From positions 1,860,001-1,924,000 of the forward strand of contig NZ_CP150901.1 in the NCBI RefSeq assembly GCF_038050405.1: a stretch of DNA of 64,000 nucleotides. Direction: 5' to 3'. The notes under the pieces were generated by a model that saw only the letters and a program-made list of their open reading frames with translations, was not told where the DNA came from and did not search any database. The position numbers and the translations under genes were made by a program. Of this stretch, positions 16,812-25,994 are shown one piece after another. Positions within the stretch are counted from its first letter, which is position 1. Each line of letters begins with the position of its first letter. This DNA is from Paraburkholderia sp. IMGN_8 (GTDB taxonomy: Bacteria > Pseudomonadota > Gammaproteobacteria > Burkholderiales > Burkholderiaceae).

Positions 16812-18422
16812 ATGGCCGACACACAACAAGCCGATATCGTCGTCGTCGGGTCGGGCGTCGCGGGCGCGATCGTCGCGCATCAAATGGCACTCGCGGGCAA
16901 GTCCGTGATCCTGCTCGAAGCAGGGCCACGCATGCCGCGCTGGGAAATCGTCGAACGCTTCCGCAATCAGACGGACAAGATGGATTTCATGGCGCCGTAT
17001 CCGTCGAGCGCATGGGCGCCGCATCCGGAATACGGCCCGCCGAACAACTATCTGATCCTGAAGGGCGAGCACAAATTCAACTCGCAATACATCCGCGCGG
17101 TGGGTGGCACGACGTGGCACTGGGCGGCGTCCGCGTGGCGTTTCATGCCGAACGACTTCAAGATGAAGACGGTGTACGGCGTGGGCCGCGACTGGCCGAT
17201 GCAATACGAGGAGCTCGAGCCGTACTATCAGCGTGCCGAAGAAGAACTCGGCGTGTGGGGTCCGACTGACGAAGAGCTCGGTTCGCCGCGCAGCCAGCCG
17301 TACCCGATGGCGCCGCTGCCGCTGTCGTATAACGAGCAGACCATCAAGGGCAAGCTGAACGCGTTCGACTCGCGTTATCACGTCGTGACCGAGCCGGTCG
17401 CGCGTAACAGCCGTCCGTACGACGGCCGGCCAACCTGCTGCGGCAACAACAACTGCATGCCGATCTGCCCGATCGGCGCGATGTACAACGGCATCGTGCA
17501 CGTCGAAAAGGCGGAGCAGGCCGGCGCGAAGCTGATCGACAACGCGGTGGTCCACAAGCTCGAAGTCGGTCCGCAAAAGCGCATCACCGCGGCTTTGTAT
17601 AAAGACCCGCAGGGCAACGAGCATCGCGTGGAAGGCAAGTACTTCGTGCTGGCCGCGAACGGTATCGAAACCCCGAAGATCATGCTGATGTCCACCAGCC
17701 ACGATTTTCCGAACGGCGTGGGCAACAGCTCCGACATGGTGGGCCGCAACCTGATGGATCACCCCGGCACGGGCGTCACGTTCTACGCGGACGAAAAACT
17801 GTGGCCGGGCCGCGGCCCGCAGGAAATGACCTCGCTGATCGGCTTTCGCGACGGCGCATTCCGTTCGACCGAAGCGGCCAAGAAGATCCATCTGTCGAAT
17901 CTGTCGCGCGTCGATCAGGAAACCCAGAAGATTTTCGCGCAAGGCAAGCTGATCAAGCCCGCTGAACTGGACGCGCAGATTCGCGACCGCTCCGCGCGCT
18001 TCGTCGAGTTCGACTGCTTCCACGAAATCCTGCCGCAGCCGGAGAACCGCATCGTGCCGAGCAAGACGGAAACCGATGCGATCGGCATTGCGCGCCCCGA
18101 GATCACCTATCGCATCGACGACTATGTGAAGCGCGGCGCCGTGCATACCCGCGAGGTCTATGCGAACGCGGCGAAAGTGCTGGGCGGCACGGACATCCAG
18201 TATCAGGACGAGTTCGCGCCGAACAACCACATCACGGGCGCGACCATCATGGGCAGCGACCCGCGCGATTCGGTGGTCGACAAGCATTGCCGCACCTTCG
18301 ATCACCCGAACCTGTTCATTTCCAGCAGCGCGACGATGCCGACCGTCGGCACCGTCAACGTCACGCTGACCATTGCCGCACTTGCACTTCGCATGGCAGA
18401 CCAGTTGAAGAAGGAAGTTTGA
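16812..18422 (+). CDS. FAD-glucose dehydrogenase alpha (catalytic, GMC) subunit
   Basis: The 536-residue glucose-methanol-choline oxidoreductase binds FAD through VVGSGVAGAIVA (GSGVAG at 13-18). It closely matches the catalytic subunit of B. cepacia FAD-GDH, which oxidises the C1 hydroxyl of glucose to gluconolactone in the periplasm. Four cysteines in TCCGNNNCMPICPIG (209, 210, 215, 219) are those that hold the 3Fe-4S cluster passing electrons to the cytochrome. The C-terminal active-site region contains NNHITGATIMG and TVGTVNVT, with the expected His and Asn. It has no signal peptide of its own and relies on the gamma subunit. Related complexes oxidise gluconate, sorbitol or fructose, so the sugar should be confirmed. 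Confidence 0.93.
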   Translation: MADTQQADIVVVGSGVAGAIVAHQMALAGKSVILLEAGPRMPRWEIVERFRNQTDKMDFMAPYPSSAWAPHPEYGPPNNYLILKGEHKFNSQYIRAVGGTTWHWAASAWRFMPNDFKMKTVYGVGRDWPMQYEELEPYYQRAEEELGVWGPTDEELGSPRSQPYPMAPLPLSYNEQTIKGKLNAFDSRYHVVTEPVARNSRPYDGRPTCCGNNNCMPICPIGAMYNGIVHVEKAEQAGAKLIDNAVVHKLEVGPQKRITAALYKDPQGNEHRVEGKYFVLAANGIETPKIMLMSTSHDFPNGVGNSSDMVGRNLMDHPGTGVTFYADEKLWPGRGPQEMTSLIGFRDGAFRSTEAAKKIHLSNLSRVDQETQKIFAQGKLIKPAELDAQIRDRSARFVEFDCFHEILPQPENRIVPSKTETDAIGIARPEITYRIDDYVKRGAVHTREVYANAAKVLGGTDIQYQDEFAPNNHITGATIMGSDPRDSVVDKHCRTFDHPNLFISSSATMPTVGTVNVTLTIAALALRMADQLKKEV

Positions 18423-18424
18423 AC

Positions 18425-19711
18425 GTGCTGAAAAAGACTTTTTTCTGGCTGCTGGCCACCGCGCTGACGCTGCCCGCACTGGCGCAAGCCGATGCGAGCG
18501 TCAGCAGCAACGACACCGCGTTGATCAAGCGAGGTGAATATCTCGCGACGGCGGGCGATTGCATGGCCTGCCATAGCACCGTCAAGGGCAAGCCGTTCGC
18601 CGGCGGCCTGCCGCTGAAAGTGCCGATGCTCGGTACGATCTATTCGAGCAACATCACACCGGATCCGCAAACGGGCATCGGCAGCTGGACGCTCGCCGAT
18701 TTCGATCGCGCGGTGCGCAAGGGCGTATCGAAGGACGGTCACAACCTGTATCCGGCCATGCCCTATGTGTCGTACGCGAAGGTCAGCGATGACGACGTGA
18801 AGGCGCTCTACGCTTACTTCAGGTATGGCGTCGCGCCGGTGAACCAGGCCACGCGCGAAAGCGACATCCCGTGGCCGCTCAACATGCGTTGGCCGTTGAT
18901 GGTGTGGAACTGGGTGTTCCTGAAAAACGGCCCGTACGAAGCCAGGCCGAACCAGAGCGCCGCATGGAATCGCGGCGCGTACCTCGTGCAAGGCCTCGCG
19001 CATTGCAGCACCTGCCATACGCCACGCGGTTTTGCGTTGCAGGAGAAGGCGCTCGACGAAACCGGCAGCGGCTTCCTCGGCGGTTCGGTGCTGGCGGGTT
19101 GGGAGGGCTACAACATCACGTCGGCGACCCATAGCGGGATCGGCGGCTGGACGCACGCGCAGTTGGTGCAGTACCTGAAAACCGGCAGCGTGCCGGGCCT
19201 CGCACAAGCGGCCGGGCCGATGGGCGAAGCGGTCGAGCATAGCTTCTCGAAGATGACCGACGCTGATATCGACGCGATCGCCACTTACGTCCGCACGGTG
19301 CCCGCGGTGAGCGACGGCATTTCGCAATCCCGCAGCACGTGGGGTCATCCTTCGACGGACGTCGTGCGTTTGCGCGGCGTGGCGATGAATGACGGCACGC
19401 TCGATCCGGCCCGGCTGTATCTCGGCAACTGCGCGACCTGCCACCAGGCGCAAGGCAAGGGCACGCCCGACGGCTACTATCCGTCGCTGCTGCATAACTC
19501 GACGGTAGGTGCGTTTAATCCGGACAACCTGGTGCAGGTGATCCTGCATGGCGTGCAACGCAAGACCGCGGGCAACGACGTCGGTATGCCGGCGTTCGCC
19601 ACGCAGTTGAGCGATGCGCAGATTGCCGCACTCGCTAACTATGTGACGACGCAGTTCGGCAATCCGGCCGCGACACGTGTGAGCGATAAGGACGTCGCGA
19701 AGCTGCGCTAA
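18425..19711 (+). CDS. FAD-glucose dehydrogenase beta subunit, tri-haem cytochrome c
   Basis: The 428-residue protein has a Sec signal (residues 1-20, ending ALA) and three haem-binding motifs: CMACH (46-50), CSTCH (194-198) and CATCH (336-340). It is the membrane-associated electron-transfer subunit that takes electrons from the 3Fe-4S cluster of the alpha subunit and hands them to ubiquinone or oxidases. The start is GTG 18425, two bases after the alpha stop, giving the usual KKTFFWLLATALTLPALA leader. A strong hairpin terminator lies about 60 bp downstream, closing the operon. Confidence 0.93.
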   Translation: MLKKTFFWLLATALTLPALAQADASVSSNDTALIKRGEYLATAGDCMACHSTVKGKPFAGGLPLKVPMLGTIYSSNITPDPQTGIGSWTLADFDRAVRKGVSKDGHNLYPAMPYVSYAKVSDDDVKALYAYFRYGVAPVNQATRESDIPWPLNMRWPLMVWNWVFLKNGPYEARPNQSAAWNRGAYLVQGLAHCSTCHTPRGFALQEKALDETGSGFLGGSVLAGWEGYNITSATHSGIGGWTHAQLVQYLKTGSVPGLAQAAGPMGEAVEHSFSKMTDADIDAIATYVRTVPAVSDGISQSRSTWGHPSTDVVRLRGVAMNDGTLDPARLYLGNCATCHQAQGKGTPDGYYPSLLHNSTVGAFNPDNLVQVILHGVQRKTAGNDVGMPAFATQLSDAQIAALANYVTTQFGNPAATRVSDKDVAKLR

Positions 19712-19771
19712 GCACGCAATAAGCGTGCAATAAGCGGCACGTCGTTCTTTACGACGTATTGGCAGGACCAC

Positions 19772-19801
19772 AAGGCGCGCCGGGGCAACCCGGCGCGCCT
19801 T
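19772..19801 (+). terminator. Hairpin terminator after the glucose dehydrogenase operon
   Basis: AAGGCGCGCCGGG pairs perfectly with CCCGGCGCGCCTT across a four-base GCAA loop, followed by TGTTCGTTCT. The 13-bp GC-rich stem and its place after the last operon gene support a rho-independent terminator, although the T tract is weak. Confidence 0.75.
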
Positions 19802-20082
19802 GTTCGTTCTGGCCAGACCGAATGCGTGTATCGCATGGCGGTCATTCGGCCCGCTTTTGTGCGCTGCCAAAACCGCAAGCCGTCTGAAAGTTCACCTTCC
19901 GATTACCGATACTGCACGGCGCCTGTATGTAACGCGCCGTGCAGATTTGCGCGCATCGGCGCATCATCGACGAGGTTGGCAGCGGTTCCCCATGAGTTCT
20001 TCCCTATGAGCACGGTTCGCCGGGCATGCCGAATGCAGTGCGTCCCGGCGATGTTCTCAACCGCCGAACAAGGAGTGTCCCC

Positions 20083-22170
20083 ATGCAAAACGATCCCGCC
20101 CTCGATCAGCTGTGCATCAATACGATTCGCACGCTATCGATGGACGCTGTGCAAAAGGCGAATTCCGGCCACCCCGGCACGCCGATGGCATTGGCGCCGG
20201 TTGCCTATCATCTGTGGCAACACCATTTGCGCTACGACCCGCACGAACCGCTGTGGCCGAACCGCGACCGCTTCGTGCTGTCGGTGGGGCATGCGTCGAT
20301 GCTGCTGTACTCGCTGCTGCATCTGGCCAACGTGAAGGAGGTGGACCACCACGACGGCCAGCTGACCGGTGCGCTCGCCGTCTCGCTCGACGATATCGAG
20401 CGTTTCCGCCAGATCGGCAGCAAGACGCCGGGCCACCCTGAGTTTCGCTTGACGGGCGGGGTGGAAACCACCACTGGGCCGCTCGGCCAGGGGCTCGGCA
20501 ACAGTGTCGGCATGGCCATGGCGGCGCGTTGGTATGAAACCCATTTCAATCAGCCGGATTTACCATTGTTCGATTACCGTATCTATGCGCTATGCGGCGA
20601 CGGCGACATGATGGAAGGCATTTCGCACGAGGCCGCATCGCTCGCGGGACATTTGCAGCTCTCGAACCTGATCTGGATTTACGACAGCAATCGCGTGACG
20701 ATCGAAGGCCACACCGACCTCGCGTATAGCGACGACGTGGAAAGCCGCTTTCGTGGCTACAACTGGCACACGCTGCACGTGAGGGATGCGAACGACACCG
20801 AGGCGTTCGAAGCCGCCCTTGTCGAAGCTAAAAGCGTCACCGGCAAGCCGACGCTGATCGTGGTCAACAGCATCATCGGCTGGGGCGCGCCGCATAAGCA
20901 GGACACGTCGTCTGCGCACGGCGAGCCGCTCGGCGTGGAGGAGGTGGTGCTCGCCAAGCGCGCGTACGGCTGGCCGGAAGACAAATTCTTCTACGTGCCG
21001 GACGGCGTGCATGAACGTTTCGCGCAAGGCATCGGCGCGCGCGGCAAGGCGGCGCGCGAGGAATGGCAAGCGAAGTTCAACGCCTACACGAGGAAGTACC
21101 CGGAACTGTCGCGCGAATTCGCGCAGATCGAATCGCACGAATTGCCGTCGGATTGGGATAGCGACATTCCGACTTTCGATGCCGACCCGAAAGGCATGGC
21201 GTCGCGCGACTCGTCGGGCAAGGTGCTCAACGCGATTGCCGCGCGCGTGCCATGGATGATCGGCGGCGCGGCCGATCTGGCGCCGTCCACCAAGACCAAC
21301 CTGAAATTCGAAGGCGCCGGCAGCTTCGAGTACGACAACTACGGCGGCCGCAACCTGCACTTCGGGATTCGCGAACATGGAATGGGTGCGGTGGTGAACG
21401 GCCTCGCGTTGTCGAATCTGCGGCCGTTCGGCTCGACCTTCCTGATTTTCAGCGACTACATGAAGCCGCCGATCCGCCTCTCCTCGATCATGGAAGTCCC
21501 GGCCATCTATGTGTTCACGCACGATTCGATCGGCGTCGGCGAGGACGGTCCGACCCATCAGCCGATCGAGCAACTGGCATCGCTGCGCGCCGTGCCGGGC
21601 CTGACCGTGCTGCGTCCGGGCGATGCGAACGAAGTCGCGGAGGCGTGGCGTGTGGCGCTGTCGCATCCACGGCGGCCGTCGTGCATCGTCGTGACACGCC
21701 AGGCGTTGCCGACTTTCGACCGCAACCGCTATGCGTCGGCAGAGGGCGTGCAGCAGGGCGCCTATGTACTGGCCGATGCGCCTGACGGGCAGAGACCTCA
21801 GGTGCTACTGCTGGCGACCGGCAGTGAAGTGTCGCTGTGCGTCGACGTCTATGAGAAGCTCAAGAGCGAAGGGATTGCGGCGCGCGTGGTGTCGATGCCG
21901 TCGTGGGATATCTTCGAACGTCAGGATGACGAGTATCGGGAGTCGGTGCTGCCGCCGGACATCGATGCGCGGGTGGCCGTCGAACAGGCGGCCTCGCTTG
22001 GGTGGGATCGTTACGTCGGGCGCCTGGGCGCGCAGGTGGTGATGCATACGTTCGGCGCGTCCGCGCCGTTGAGCGATCTGAAGAAGAAATTCGGCTTCAC
22101 GCCCGAGCATGTATATGAAGTGGCGAAACAGCAGATCGCGCGGGTTCAGGCGAAGCGGGATCTGGAGTAA
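20083..22170 (+). CDS. tkt: Transketolase
   Basis: The 695-residue thiamine-diphosphate enzyme moves two-carbon units between ketoses and aldoses in the pentose phosphate and Calvin cycles. The N-terminal domain shows MDAVQKANSGHPGTPMALAP, TTTGPLGQGLGNSVGMAMA and the ThDP site GDGDMMEGISHEAASLAGH. The middle domain has FGIREHGMGAVVNGLAL with the catalytic Glu, and THDSIGVGEDGPTHQPIEQ. The C-terminal domain runs from about 560. Length is normal. AAGGAG eight bases upstream fixes ATG 20083. It is monocistronic, with a hairpin downstream. An aldolase, 6-phosphogluconate dehydrogenase and phosphoketolase lie within the next 20 kb. No phosphoribulokinase or RuBisCO gene is present, so a Calvin-cycle role is not supported. 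Confidence 0.95.
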   Translation: MQNDPALDQLCINTIRTLSMDAVQKANSGHPGTPMALAPVAYHLWQHHLRYDPHEPLWPNRDRFVLSVGHASMLLYSLLHLANVKEVDHHDGQLTGALAVSLDDIERFRQIGSKTPGHPEFRLTGGVETTTGPLGQGLGNSVGMAMAARWYETHFNQPDLPLFDYRIYALCGDGDMMEGISHEAASLAGHLQLSNLIWIYDSNRVTIEGHTDLAYSDDVESRFRGYNWHTLHVRDANDTEAFEAALVEAKSVTGKPTLIVVNSIIGWGAPHKQDTSSAHGEPLGVEEVVLAKRAYGWPEDKFFYVPDGVHERFAQGIGARGKAAREEWQAKFNAYTRKYPELSREFAQIESHELPSDWDSDIPTFDADPKGMASRDSSGKVLNAIAARVPWMIGGAADLAPSTKTNLKFEGAGSFEYDNYGGRNLHFGIREHGMGAVVNGLALSNLRPFGSTFLIFSDYMKPPIRLSSIMEVPAIYVFTHDSIGVGEDGPTHQPIEQLASLRAVPGLTVLRPGDANEVAEAWRVALSHPRRPSCIVVTRQALPTFDRNRYASAEGVQQGAYVLADAPDGQRPQVLLLATGSEVSLCVDVYEKLKSEGIAARVVSMPSWDIFERQDDEYRESVLPPDIDARVAVEQAASLGWDRYVGRLGAQVVMHTFGASAPLSDLKKKFGFTPEHVYEVAKQQIARVQAKRDLE

Positions 22171-22212
22171 GGCAGCCAGGAGACTGAACGCGGCGGTTGA
22201 GCTGAGTGCGGT

Positions 22213-22249
22213 GAAGGAGCCGGCGGCATGATGGCGCCGGCTCCTTTAA
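22213..22249. terminator. Bidirectional hairpin terminator between tkt and zapE
   Basis: AAGGAGCCGGCG is mirrored by GCGCCGGCTCCTTT around a short loop, with T-rich sequence on the right and A residues on the left. It lies between the convergent tkt and zapE genes and could stop transcription from both sides. Confidence 0.7.
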
Positions 22250-22259
22250 TTTGCCGATA

Positions 22260-23348
22260 TCACGGCTGTGTCACCGGCTGCGCGAGAACGCCGGCCGCAC
22301 CATCCAGCGTGCTGCGATAGCCGCGCGACTGCATTTCGGCGAGCCGGCTCAGCGTTCTCGACAGGTCATGCGCACCTTCGAGACCGCTGAGCGCTGCTTC
22401 GATCGGGTGATCGGAGGCGATGAACAGCGCGCGCTTGCGATCGTAGAAAATATCGACCAGCCAGATGAGCCGCTGCAACGTATGCGACTTCGCGAGCCAT
22501 TCGGTGTGCAGATTGTCGAGGATCAGACCTTGCCACTGCTCGGCGAGGTCCAGGTAATCGAGATGCGAGCGGCTCGCCACGCACAGGCCGTCGAAGTCCG
22601 CCCACATCAGCGCCGCGCCCGCTGCGCGCGCCGCGAGCGGGCGGCCCGCGGCTGAGAGCGTGACTGGCTCCAGCGTTTCGTCTCCTTCATAGCGCACGAA
22701 GATTTGCAGCAGTGCGTCGCGGGTCGGCGCGTCGAGCGGCGCAAAGAAATGCGGCAGTAGCGCTTCTTCGCCATCGAACCGGTAGTCGCGTGCGCCACCG
22801 AAGCGAATCACCGTGAAGCAGCGTTTGATCTGCTCGATGGTCGGCATGAAGCGCTCGTGAAACTCCGGGTCCGATAGCAGGGCATCCGGCGCGTAGTTCG
22901 AGGTCAGCACGATGCGCGTGCCTAAGGTAATCGCGGTATCGAGAAAACGGCCCATCAGGAAGGCGTCGGCGATATCGTGCACGTGGAATTCGTCGAAGCA
23001 CAGCAGTTCGACGCCGTTCAGCCATTGTTTCGAAACCGACCCCAGCCGATCGCCGCCGCGCGGCTCGCTCACCAGACGCCGGTTCATCTCGCGCAGAAAT
23101 TCGTGGAAATGCAGGCGCCGCTTCTGGCAGCTTGCAAGCTCGAACACCGTGTCGACTACGAGGCTCTTGCCGCGTCCGGGCAGACCATGACAATAGACGC
23201 CTTGGCGAGCAGGCGCCGCGCCGGACAGGCTGCGCCGGCCGTTGGACGCGAGCAGTTTGACGAGCGCGGCGATCGCTTCACGCTGGCTTGCGTCGGGCAC
23301 GATGTTGCGCGTGGCAAGGGCGTGCACCACCTGGGCTTCGTCAAGCAT
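22260..23348 (-). CDS. zapE: Cell division protein ZapE (AFG1-like ATPase)
   Basis: The 362-residue P-loop ATPase has Walker A GLPGRGKS (55-62), Walker B LLCFDEF (115-121) and family stretches FHEFLREMNRRL, VHDIADAFLMGRFL and IVLTSNYAP. The C-terminal DIFYDRKRALFIAS and RTLSRLAEMQSRGY are also typical of the AFG1/ZapE group. In E. coli ZapE associates with the Z-ring and is needed for division under low oxygen or heat; the mitochondrial homologue is involved in protein turnover. It is usually a chromosomal single-copy gene, so a second paralogue on the other replicon is possible. It converges with tkt. Confidence 0.9.
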   Translation of the reverse strand: MLDEAQVVHALATRNIVPDASQREAIAALVKLLASNGRRSLSGAAPARQGVYCHGLPGRGKSLVVDTVFELASCQKRRLHFHEFLREMNRRLVSEPRGGDRLGSVSKQWLNGVELLCFDEFHVHDIADAFLMGRFLDTAITLGTRIVLTSNYAPDALLSDPEFHERFMPTIEQIKRCFTVIRFGGARDYRFDGEEALLPHFFAPLDAPTRDALLQIFVRYEGDETLEPVTLSAAGRPLAARAAGAALMWADFDGLCVASRSHLDYLDLAEQWQGLILDNLHTEWLAKSHTLQRLIWLVDIFYDRKRALFIASDHPIEAALSGLEGAHDLSRTLSRLAEMQSRGYRSTLDGAAGVLAQPVTQP

Positions 23349-23474
23349 GGGCCGGCGATTCCACGCATGCCACGAACGTGTCGCGTGGCGCGGACCCGTC
23401 GTTCAGCAAAGAGATGTTCGACGTGACGGATGAGCAGGTTATTGGCGTGAGTGCAGGCATGGGAAGTTGGAAAT

Positions 23475-25808
23475 CTATACGCGTTGGCTTTGGCTCAACA
23501 CCCGCTGCAATTCGCGTGGATCGACGGGCTTGGTGAAGTGATGGTCGAAGCCGGCCGCCTCGGCGGTTTGCTTGTCCTGCTGCTGGCCCCAGCCGGTGAC
23601 GGCGATCAGCAGAATGCCGGCGTCACGATGATCGCTGCGAACGCGCCGCGCCACTTCATAACCGTTCAAACGCGGCAAGCCGATATCGAGAATCACCACC
23701 TGTGGCACGAATTTGCCGATCAACTCCAGACCGGCAACGCCGTCGCTTGCCGTCGCCACCTGGTGGCCTTCGAGTTCGAGCACCATCGCGAGGCTGTCGG
23801 CGGCGTCCGCATTGTCGTCGACGATCGCTATGCGCAGGCCTGCCACGTGCGGTGTCTCGGGCAGCGCATTGTCCGTCGATGCCGTCGCTCTCATGGAGAG
23901 CGGCAAGCGGATGACGAACTCGCTGCCATTGCCCGGGCCGCCGCTAAAAGCAGCGACCGTGCCGCCATGCAGTTCGGCGAGGCCGCGCACCAGCGCGAGA
24001 CCGATGCCGAGGCCGCCTTGCGAGCGCTCCAGCGCCGGGGCGAGTTGCGAGAACATCTCGAACACGCTCGTCAGATGTTCGCTGGGGATGCCGATGCCGG
24101 AATCGCGCACGGTGATCACCGCTTCGTCGCCGTCGCGCTCTGCGGCGAGCGAGATGTCGCCGCCTGGCGGCGTGTACTTCGCGGCGTTGTTCAGCAGGTT
24201 CAGGATCATCTGCGCGAGGCGCGTGGGATCGGCGTCGAGATAGAGCGGCTCGCGCGGCAGCGTCACACTCAAATGATGCGACGATGCCTGCACGGTGGGC
24301 CGCGCCGCTTCCATCGCCGCTTGCATCGCACGCGCCAGTTCGAGCCGCTGCTTGCGCAGTTCGAGCTTGCCCTGCGTGATGCGCGACACCTCCAGCAGAT
24401 CGTCGACCAGATGCGTCATATGCTGCAATTGCCGGTCGAACACGTCGCGCGACCAGCTCAGCTGCGGATCGGCGAAATCCTTCAAGCGCAGAATCTCGAG
24501 CACGTTGCGCATCGGCGCGAGCGGATTGCGCAGCTCGTGCGCGAGCGTGGCGAGGAATTCGTCCTTGCGGCGATCGGCCTTCGAGAGTTCCAGATTCAGA
24601 TGCTGCAGTTGCTGCTCGGCGCGCCTGCGCTCAGTAATGTCGCGATTCACGCTGACCGCGCCGTAGATATCGCCGCGCGCGTTCGCCAGTGGTTTGACGA
24701 CCGTTTCGCAGACACCGCGCGTGCCGTCGCGCCGCACGAAGGTCAGTTCGCTGCGCCACGTGCCGTCGGTGGCCAGTGCGGCGAGCGCTTCGCGGCGGAT
24801 GCGCAGCGCGTCTTCCGGCGGATGGAACATCGCGACCGGGCGGCCGAGAATTTCGTGCGTGCGATAACCGAGCATGCGCTCGCCGCCGACGTTGAAATCG
24901 GTGATGTTGCCTTTGAGGTCGGTGATGACGATCGCGTCGCTCAGGTGCTCGAAAATCGCCGCCTGCCGCAGCAGGACAGTTTGCGCTTCCTTGCGCTCGG
25001 TGACGTCGATGCCTAGACCGTAGATCATCAGCGGCTCGCCATGGCGGTCGTAGGTGGCGCGACCGCGGCCTTCCATCCAGCACCAGTCGCCGCTCGCGTG
25101 CCGGAAGCGGAATTCCGCCACATAGTCGTCGCCGCTTTCCACCGCACGATCGACTGCTTCATTGAGTGCGATCAGGTCGCCCGGATGAATCAGTTCGAAG
25201 AAACCGCCGGGCGCGTGAGCAAAGCGACCCTCTGCATAGCCTGCGAGTGCTTCCAGTTCACGGCTCCACCACATCTTGCCCGTCTTCGGCTCATGCGACC
25301 ACGCGCCCATACGCGCGCCGCGCATCGCGAGGCTGAGCACGTCACGGCTTTCCTGCAACTCCTTTTGCGCGAACTGATGCGCGGCGACCGACGCTTCCGC
25401 ATTGCGGCGCGCGAGCAGCAGTTCCTGCTCGTACTTGTGGCGATCCGCGACGATCAGTACGGCCACTTCAAGGTAGCTCGCTTCGCCGTGATGGCGGCGC
25501 ACGGCGTTGAGCAGCATCGGCACCGTGCGGCCGTCGCGATGCATCATGTTCAGCTTGACCTCGGCCACCGAGCCCTGCATTTGCACGAGGGGCGCCCAAT
25601 GCGTCTGGTAGAACACTTTGCCGCCAGCGGTCAGCAGATCCTGGATGCGTTTTGCGTCGACGAGGTCCGTTGCGTTATAGCCGAGCCAGCCGCAGAAGGT
25701 GGCGTTCACGCGCAGGATCTGGCCGTCGGCGTCGGTCACGAGCAGGCCGCAGGCTGCGTGCTCGAACAATGTATCGGAAGACGGCAACGGGCGGTCCACG
25801 CTTCGCAT
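23475..25808 (-). CDS. Soluble PAS-sensing hybrid histidine kinase
   Basis: The 777-residue protein has no transmembrane segment. It holds three PAS units (about 10-125, 155-275 with a PAC motif GIDVTERK, and 280-395 ending VNRDITERRRAE), then a HisKA domain with LAHELRNPLAPM (phospho-acceptor His424). The HATPase domain carries NLLNNAAKYTPPGG, DSGIGIP and GGLGIGLALVR. A C-terminal receiver (about 657-770) has phospho-acceptor Asp708 in VVILDIGLPR and the conserved Lys in FTKPVD. It therefore phosphorylates its own receiver, and output is unknown because no separate response regulator is adjacent. The first two PAS domains could bind small ligands or flavin/haem, but no diagnostic residue decides this. 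Confidence 0.92.
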   Translation of the reverse strand: MRSVDRPLPSSDTLFEHAACGLLVTDADGQILRVNATFCGWLGYNATDLVDAKRIQDLLTAGGKVFYQTHWAPLVQMQGSVAEVKLNMMHRDGRTVPMLLNAVRRHHGEASYLEVAVLIVADRHKYEQELLLARRNAEASVAAHQFAQKELQESRDVLSLAMRGARMGAWSHEPKTGKMWWSRELEALAGYAEGRFAHAPGGFFELIHPGDLIALNEAVDRAVESGDDYVAEFRFRHASGDWCWMEGRGRATYDRHGEPLMIYGLGIDVTERKEAQTVLLRQAAIFEHLSDAIVITDLKGNITDFNVGGERMLGYRTHEILGRPVAMFHPPEDALRIRREALAALATDGTWRSELTFVRRDGTRGVCETVVKPLANARGDIYGAVSVNRDITERRRAEQQLQHLNLELSKADRRKDEFLATLAHELRNPLAPMRNVLEILRLKDFADPQLSWSRDVFDRQLQHMTHLVDDLLEVSRITQGKLELRKQRLELARAMQAAMEAARPTVQASSHHLSVTLPREPLYLDADPTRLAQMILNLLNNAAKYTPPGGDISLAAERDGDEAVITVRDSGIGIPSEHLTSVFEMFSQLAPALERSQGGLGIGLALVRGLAELHGGTVAAFSGGPGNGSEFVIRLPLSMRATASTDNALPETPHVAGLRIAIVDDNADAADSLAMVLELEGHQVATASDGVAGLELIGKFVPQVVILDIGLPRLNGYEVARRVRSDHRDAGILLIAVTGWGQQQDKQTAEAAGFDHHFTKPVDPRELQRVLSQSQRV

Positions 25809-25994
25809 TGGTTTTTTACGGGCTCGTCGGCCCGGTTTTGCAGATGGTGGGCGCTGCCGTGATGGCGGAAATTTTTATGTTGTTGCTCATTTTTTGTCCT
25901 GATGCTTGCGGGACTTGACGCGATGTACGCGGTTGGTTCGGCGTCTTGCCGGAATGTTACCGTAGTCTTGGTGGGGGACTGGGATGTTGTTATG

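Noticed and set aside
15165..18479. A 1104-codon open frame on the minus strand
   Set aside because: It runs antisense through the porin, gamma and alpha glucose dehydrogenase genes. It is an effect of GC-rich third positions; the translation is His/Arg/Ala-rich with no domain.
18302..19870. A 522-codon minus-strand frame
   Set aside because: It is antisense to the tri-haem cytochrome gene and crosses its terminator hairpin.
20083..22170. Transketolase considered as part of a Calvin-cycle (cbb) operon
   Set aside because: No RuBisCO, phosphoribulokinase or CbbR gene is nearby, and terminators isolate the gene.
23451..25016. A 521-codon plus-strand frame
   Set aside because: It is antisense to the PAS hybrid kinase, which has complete kinase and receiver motifs.
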